Both the position numbers and the translations under genes were made by a program. From the NCBI GenBank assembly GCA_023146675.1, contig JAGLBQ010000244.1, forward strand, positions 1 through 8,087: DNA of 8,087 nt, read 5' to 3'. This document shows positions 6,179 through 8,087 of the stretch, piece after piece. The DNA is from Cocleimonas sp. Lineage in GTDB: Bacteria; Pseudomonadota; Gammaproteobacteria; Thiotrichales; Thiotrichaceae. Numbering within the stretch: the stretch's first letter is position 1; every line of letters starts with the position of its first letter. The notes beneath the pieces were generated by a model. That model worked only from the letters and a program-made list of their open reading frames with translations. It was not told the origin of the DNA and searched no databases.

Positions 6179-6229
6179 ATCCTATTTGTTTTAATTTCCA
6201 TCCTTAACTTTCCATTGTAGGTCTCTCCC

Positions 6230-6628
6230 ATGTTTGATGCTGGCTTTACTGAAGTAATGGTCATCGCAGTGATTGCGCTATTAGTGATAGGTCCTGAACG
6301 TTTGCCTGAAGTCGCGGCAAAGGTTGGTGGCTGGATAGGTAAAGCGAAAGCCTTTATCTCAACCACTAAGGCAGATATTGAGCGTGAATTTCAAGCATCA
6401 GAAATGCGTGATATTCTTTCTGAGCAAAAGAAAGAAATTGAAGAGTTGCGTCAAATGGTGAGTGAGACTCAGGACGATTTCAAAAATAATGTTGATGATG
6501 CGAAAGGGCTGTTTGAAGATAATATCAATAGTAGCATTGAAGATGTCAAAGCACTTGATCCGAATGAAAAGCAAGATAAAAAAAATAACAATAGCAACAG
6601 CATAAGCGAAACTAAGAAAAATGACTGA
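6230..6628 (+). CDS. tatB: Twin-arginine translocase subunit TatB
   Basis: TatB forms the substrate receptor with TatC in the inner membrane. The 132-residue protein starts MFDAGFTEV with the conserved Glu8, has one membrane helix (about 5-20), the TatB hinge motif GPERLP (21-26) and an amphipathic helix VAAKVGGWIGKAKAF (28-42). A charged helical region (about 49-83) could form a coiled coil, and the tail is Asn/Ser/Lys-rich and likely disordered (112-132). GPERLP and Glu8 separate it from TatA. The Shine-Dalgarno TAGG lies eight bases before the ATG. Its 3' end overlaps tatC by eight bases, so the two are translationally coupled. Confidence 0.96.
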   Translation: MFDAGFTEVMVIAVIALLVIGPERLPEVAAKVGGWIGKAKAFISTTKADIEREFQASEMRDILSEQKKEIEELRQMVSETQDDFKNNVDDAKGLFEDNINSSIEDVKALDPNEKQDKKNNNSNSISETKKND

Positions 6629-7658
6629 TAAAAATCAGAGCAAAGACAACAAGAGTGCTGAATCAGCAGAAGAGCTAGGTTTTTTAGCACATCTCATCGA
6701 GCTACGTACTCATATGGTGCGTATCGTTGTTTCTCTTTTTGTTGTGTTTCTACCGCTTGCAGTCTTCGCTAAAGAACTGTTTTCTTGGTTTGCACAACCC
6801 ATTGTTTCACAAGGCTTACCACTGCTGAGTATTGATGTAACGGGGCCTGTCTTTGTGCCCTATAAACTAGCACTTTTAGTATCATTTCTTATTGCCTTAC
6901 CTTATATTTTCTACCAATTATGGGCATTTGTAGCACCTGGATTATACAAACACGAAAAGAAACTGATATTTCCTCTATTAGCATCAAGTGTTGGCTTATT
7001 TTATCTGGGGGTTGCTTTTGTTTACTACGCATTATTGCCCATGATGTTTCAAATAATGCCCCTATTTCTTCCTGTAGAGGTAACCTACTCACCTGATATT
7101 GCTAGTTATCTTAATTTTGCTATTGTGATGTTCTTTGCCTTTGGATTCGCCTTTGAAATGCCCATTGCAACCATTTTGCTTATCAGCACAGGAATGACAA
7201 CAGCAGAAAGCTTAGCAAAAAAACGTCCCTATGTGATTGTTGGCGCCTTTATCGTCGGCATGATCTTAACCCCGCCCGATATGATTTCCCAAGTTATGTT
7301 AGCTATCCCCATGTGGCTTTTATTTGAACTAGGCTTAGTACTCAGTGGCGTCTTCAAAAAGCGCATTAAGGAAGCGGTCGACTCGCGTGATAAAATGGAA
7401 GAAGAACGTGTAAGTGCAGTAACCGCAATGGCTGCTGGAGGCTCTGCCGCGGCGGTGAATGAAGCTGCTAATAAACTCTGGGAAGATGAGAATTACGAAT
7501 ACGAAGAGTATGACGAAAATGATGGTCATCAACAGCTTACTGATGAAGAGTTGGATGCTGAACTAGAGCGTATTGAATCTGAAGAAGAGGCGGAAGAGAA
7601 GAAAAAATCTCAACAAGCCAAAAATCTGGAGAAGCCAGACTCTGATGCGAAAAAATAA
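6621..7658 (+). CDS. tatC: Twin-arginine translocase subunit TatC with long acidic tail
   Basis: TatC binds twin-arginine signal peptides and nucleates the translocon. Six membrane helices are visible (about 33-50, 83-105, 118-140, 160-186, 203-220, 225-243). Conserved marks are HLIELR (24-29, Glu27 matching E. coli Glu15), the periplasmic SIDVTGPVF (70-78), WAFVAPGLYKHE (101-112, Glu112 matching E. coli Glu103), DIASYLNF (159-166), KKRPYVIVGAFIVGM (200-214) and LTPPD (216-220). The protein is 345 residues against about 258 in E. coli. The excess is mostly a cytoplasmic C-terminal tail of about 100 residues: an Ala-rich segment (264-283), then a very acidic Glu/Asp/Tyr region (288-326) and a Lys-rich end. 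The start overlaps tatB by eight bases. Confidence 0.96.
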   Translation: MTDKNQSKDNKSAESAEELGFLAHLIELRTHMVRIVVSLFVVFLPLAVFAKELFSWFAQPIVSQGLPLLSIDVTGPVFVPYKLALLVSFLIALPYIFYQLWAFVAPGLYKHEKKLIFPLLASSVGLFYLGVAFVYYALLPMMFQIMPLFLPVEVTYSPDIASYLNFAIVMFFAFGFAFEMPIATILLISTGMTTAESLAKKRPYVIVGAFIVGMILTPPDMISQVMLAIPMWLLFELGLVLSGVFKKRIKEAVDSRDKMEEERVSAVTAMAAGGSAAAVNEAANKLWEDENYEYEEYDENDGHQQLTDEELDAELERIESEEEAEEKKKSQQAKNLEKPDSDAKK

Positions 7659-7681
7659 TAATATATAGAGAAAAGATCAAA

Positions 7682-7748
7682 CCACGAAAGATAGAAGGCA
7701 TGGAAGAGAAAAGAAGTATATTTTCTGACTCTTCCATAACGTTCGTGG
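7682..7748. repeat. Large imperfect inverted repeat downstream of tatC
   Basis: CCACGAA (7682-7688) faces TTCGTGG (7742-7748), and inside it ATGGAAGAG (7700-7708) faces CTCTTCCAT (7729-7737), with AAAA/TTTT further in. The stems are perfect and separated by an unequal internal loop (11 and 4 bases). It lies 23 bases after the tatC stop and could end the tat transcript, with TATTTTTTAC just after it (7751-7760). It could alternatively be a mobile element end or miniature element. TGGAAGAG recurs at 7779-7786. Confidence 0.45.
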
Positions 7749-7880
7749 GATATTTTTTACTTGATTCTCAAGCTAAGGTGGAAGAGCCCCTTTGCATTTT
7801 TGCGATAGCTATATTTTTTGTCCCATTTTCAGTTGATAGCCTTTTGCTAAAAAAAGAGTTTATGATCTATCGAGACTTGA

Positions 7881-8087
7881 CATATAGCACTTGGTAAAGT
7901 ACAGGCTATTTGTCAAGATACGCGGACAGAGAAAGACTTTGCTAACTGTATTAATCACCTAATTTTAGAGAATCCAAACTATAAGACCTACCATGTTGTG
8001 CTGGACCAACTCAATACCCACAAATCAGAAACATTGGTTCGCCTTGTTGCAAAGCATGACAATCTAACGGAAGAGCTTGGCATTAAA
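7881..8087 (+). pseudogene. 5'-truncated IS630-family transposase, continues past the window
   Basis: Reading from 7881 in the frame of GTG 7998 gives an open frame to the window end. It includes GKVQAICQDTRTEKDF, then HVVLDQLNTHKSETLVRLVA and LTEELGIK. The pattern LDQLNTHKSE-LVRLVA is the part of IS630-type DDE transposases that carries the second catalytic Asp. The region with the first Asp should lie upstream, but a TGA stop (7878-7880) and further stops interrupt this frame, and other frames show no transposase-like residues. The copy therefore looks truncated, or frameshifted at about 7880, and inactive. No start codon or ribosome site fits. The 3' part with the final catalytic Glu would lie beyond the window. 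Confidence 0.75.

Noticed and set aside
5956..6366. 136-codon minus-strand ORF across tatA, the spacer and tatB
   Set aside because: It overlaps two certain tat genes and the spacer, and its translation has no recognisable features.
7700..7897. 65-codon ORF on the + strand downstream of tatC
   Set aside because: Its start lies inside the inverted repeat, it has no ribosome site, its sequence matches nothing I know, and its 3' end overlaps the transposase remnant in another frame.
1..8087. CRISPR array, tRNA or rRNA genes
   Set aside because: No regularly spaced direct repeats and no tRNA- or rRNA-like segments were seen on either strand.

Overview
The window is AT-rich bacterial DNA that reads as chromosomal gammaproteobacterial sequence. 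The best clues are a late histidine gene (hisE) running directly into tatABC and a Pseudomonas-type minor pilin operon (fimT/fimU-pilV-pilW-pilX). The low GC, an IS630-type transposase remnant and a palindrome resembling repeats I remember from Beggiatoa/Thiothrix-type sulfur bacteria make Thiotrichales a reasonable but unproven guess.

Layout: (1) 1-319 is non-coding, with a plausible sigma70 promoter. (2) 320-2976 holds four tightly packed type IV pilus minor pilin genes that would prime and tip the pilus. The pilY1 and pilE genes that often follow are absent. (3) 3074-3967, opposite strand, encodes a polytopic membrane protein of the LPG-synthase-TM/UPF0104 family. (4) 3968-4320 is a divergent intergenic region with a hairpin. 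(5) hisF (4321-5094) and hisE (5235-5585) are separated by a 140-bp non-coding gap where related genomes often carry hisI. (6) The twin-arginine translocase cluster follows: a 54-residue TatA-like gene (5591-5755), a palindromic repeat, full tatA (5829-6080), a structured 149-bp spacer, then tatB and tatC overlapping by 8 bp. (7) Downstream of tatC are a large imperfect inverted repeat and a 5'-truncated IS630-family transposase running off the window end.

The most interesting feature is the extra mini-tatA. Its first 48 bases match tatA at 45 positions, while the rest of the gene has diverged strongly, including a Pro at the hinge and loss of the charged tail. This suggests a tandem duplication, possibly kept similar at the 5' end by gene conversion. 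It could be a specialised or regulatory Tat subunit, or a decaying copy.

Coding calls are solid. Promoter, hairpin and repeat calls come from reading the bases by eye, with no folding or database search.
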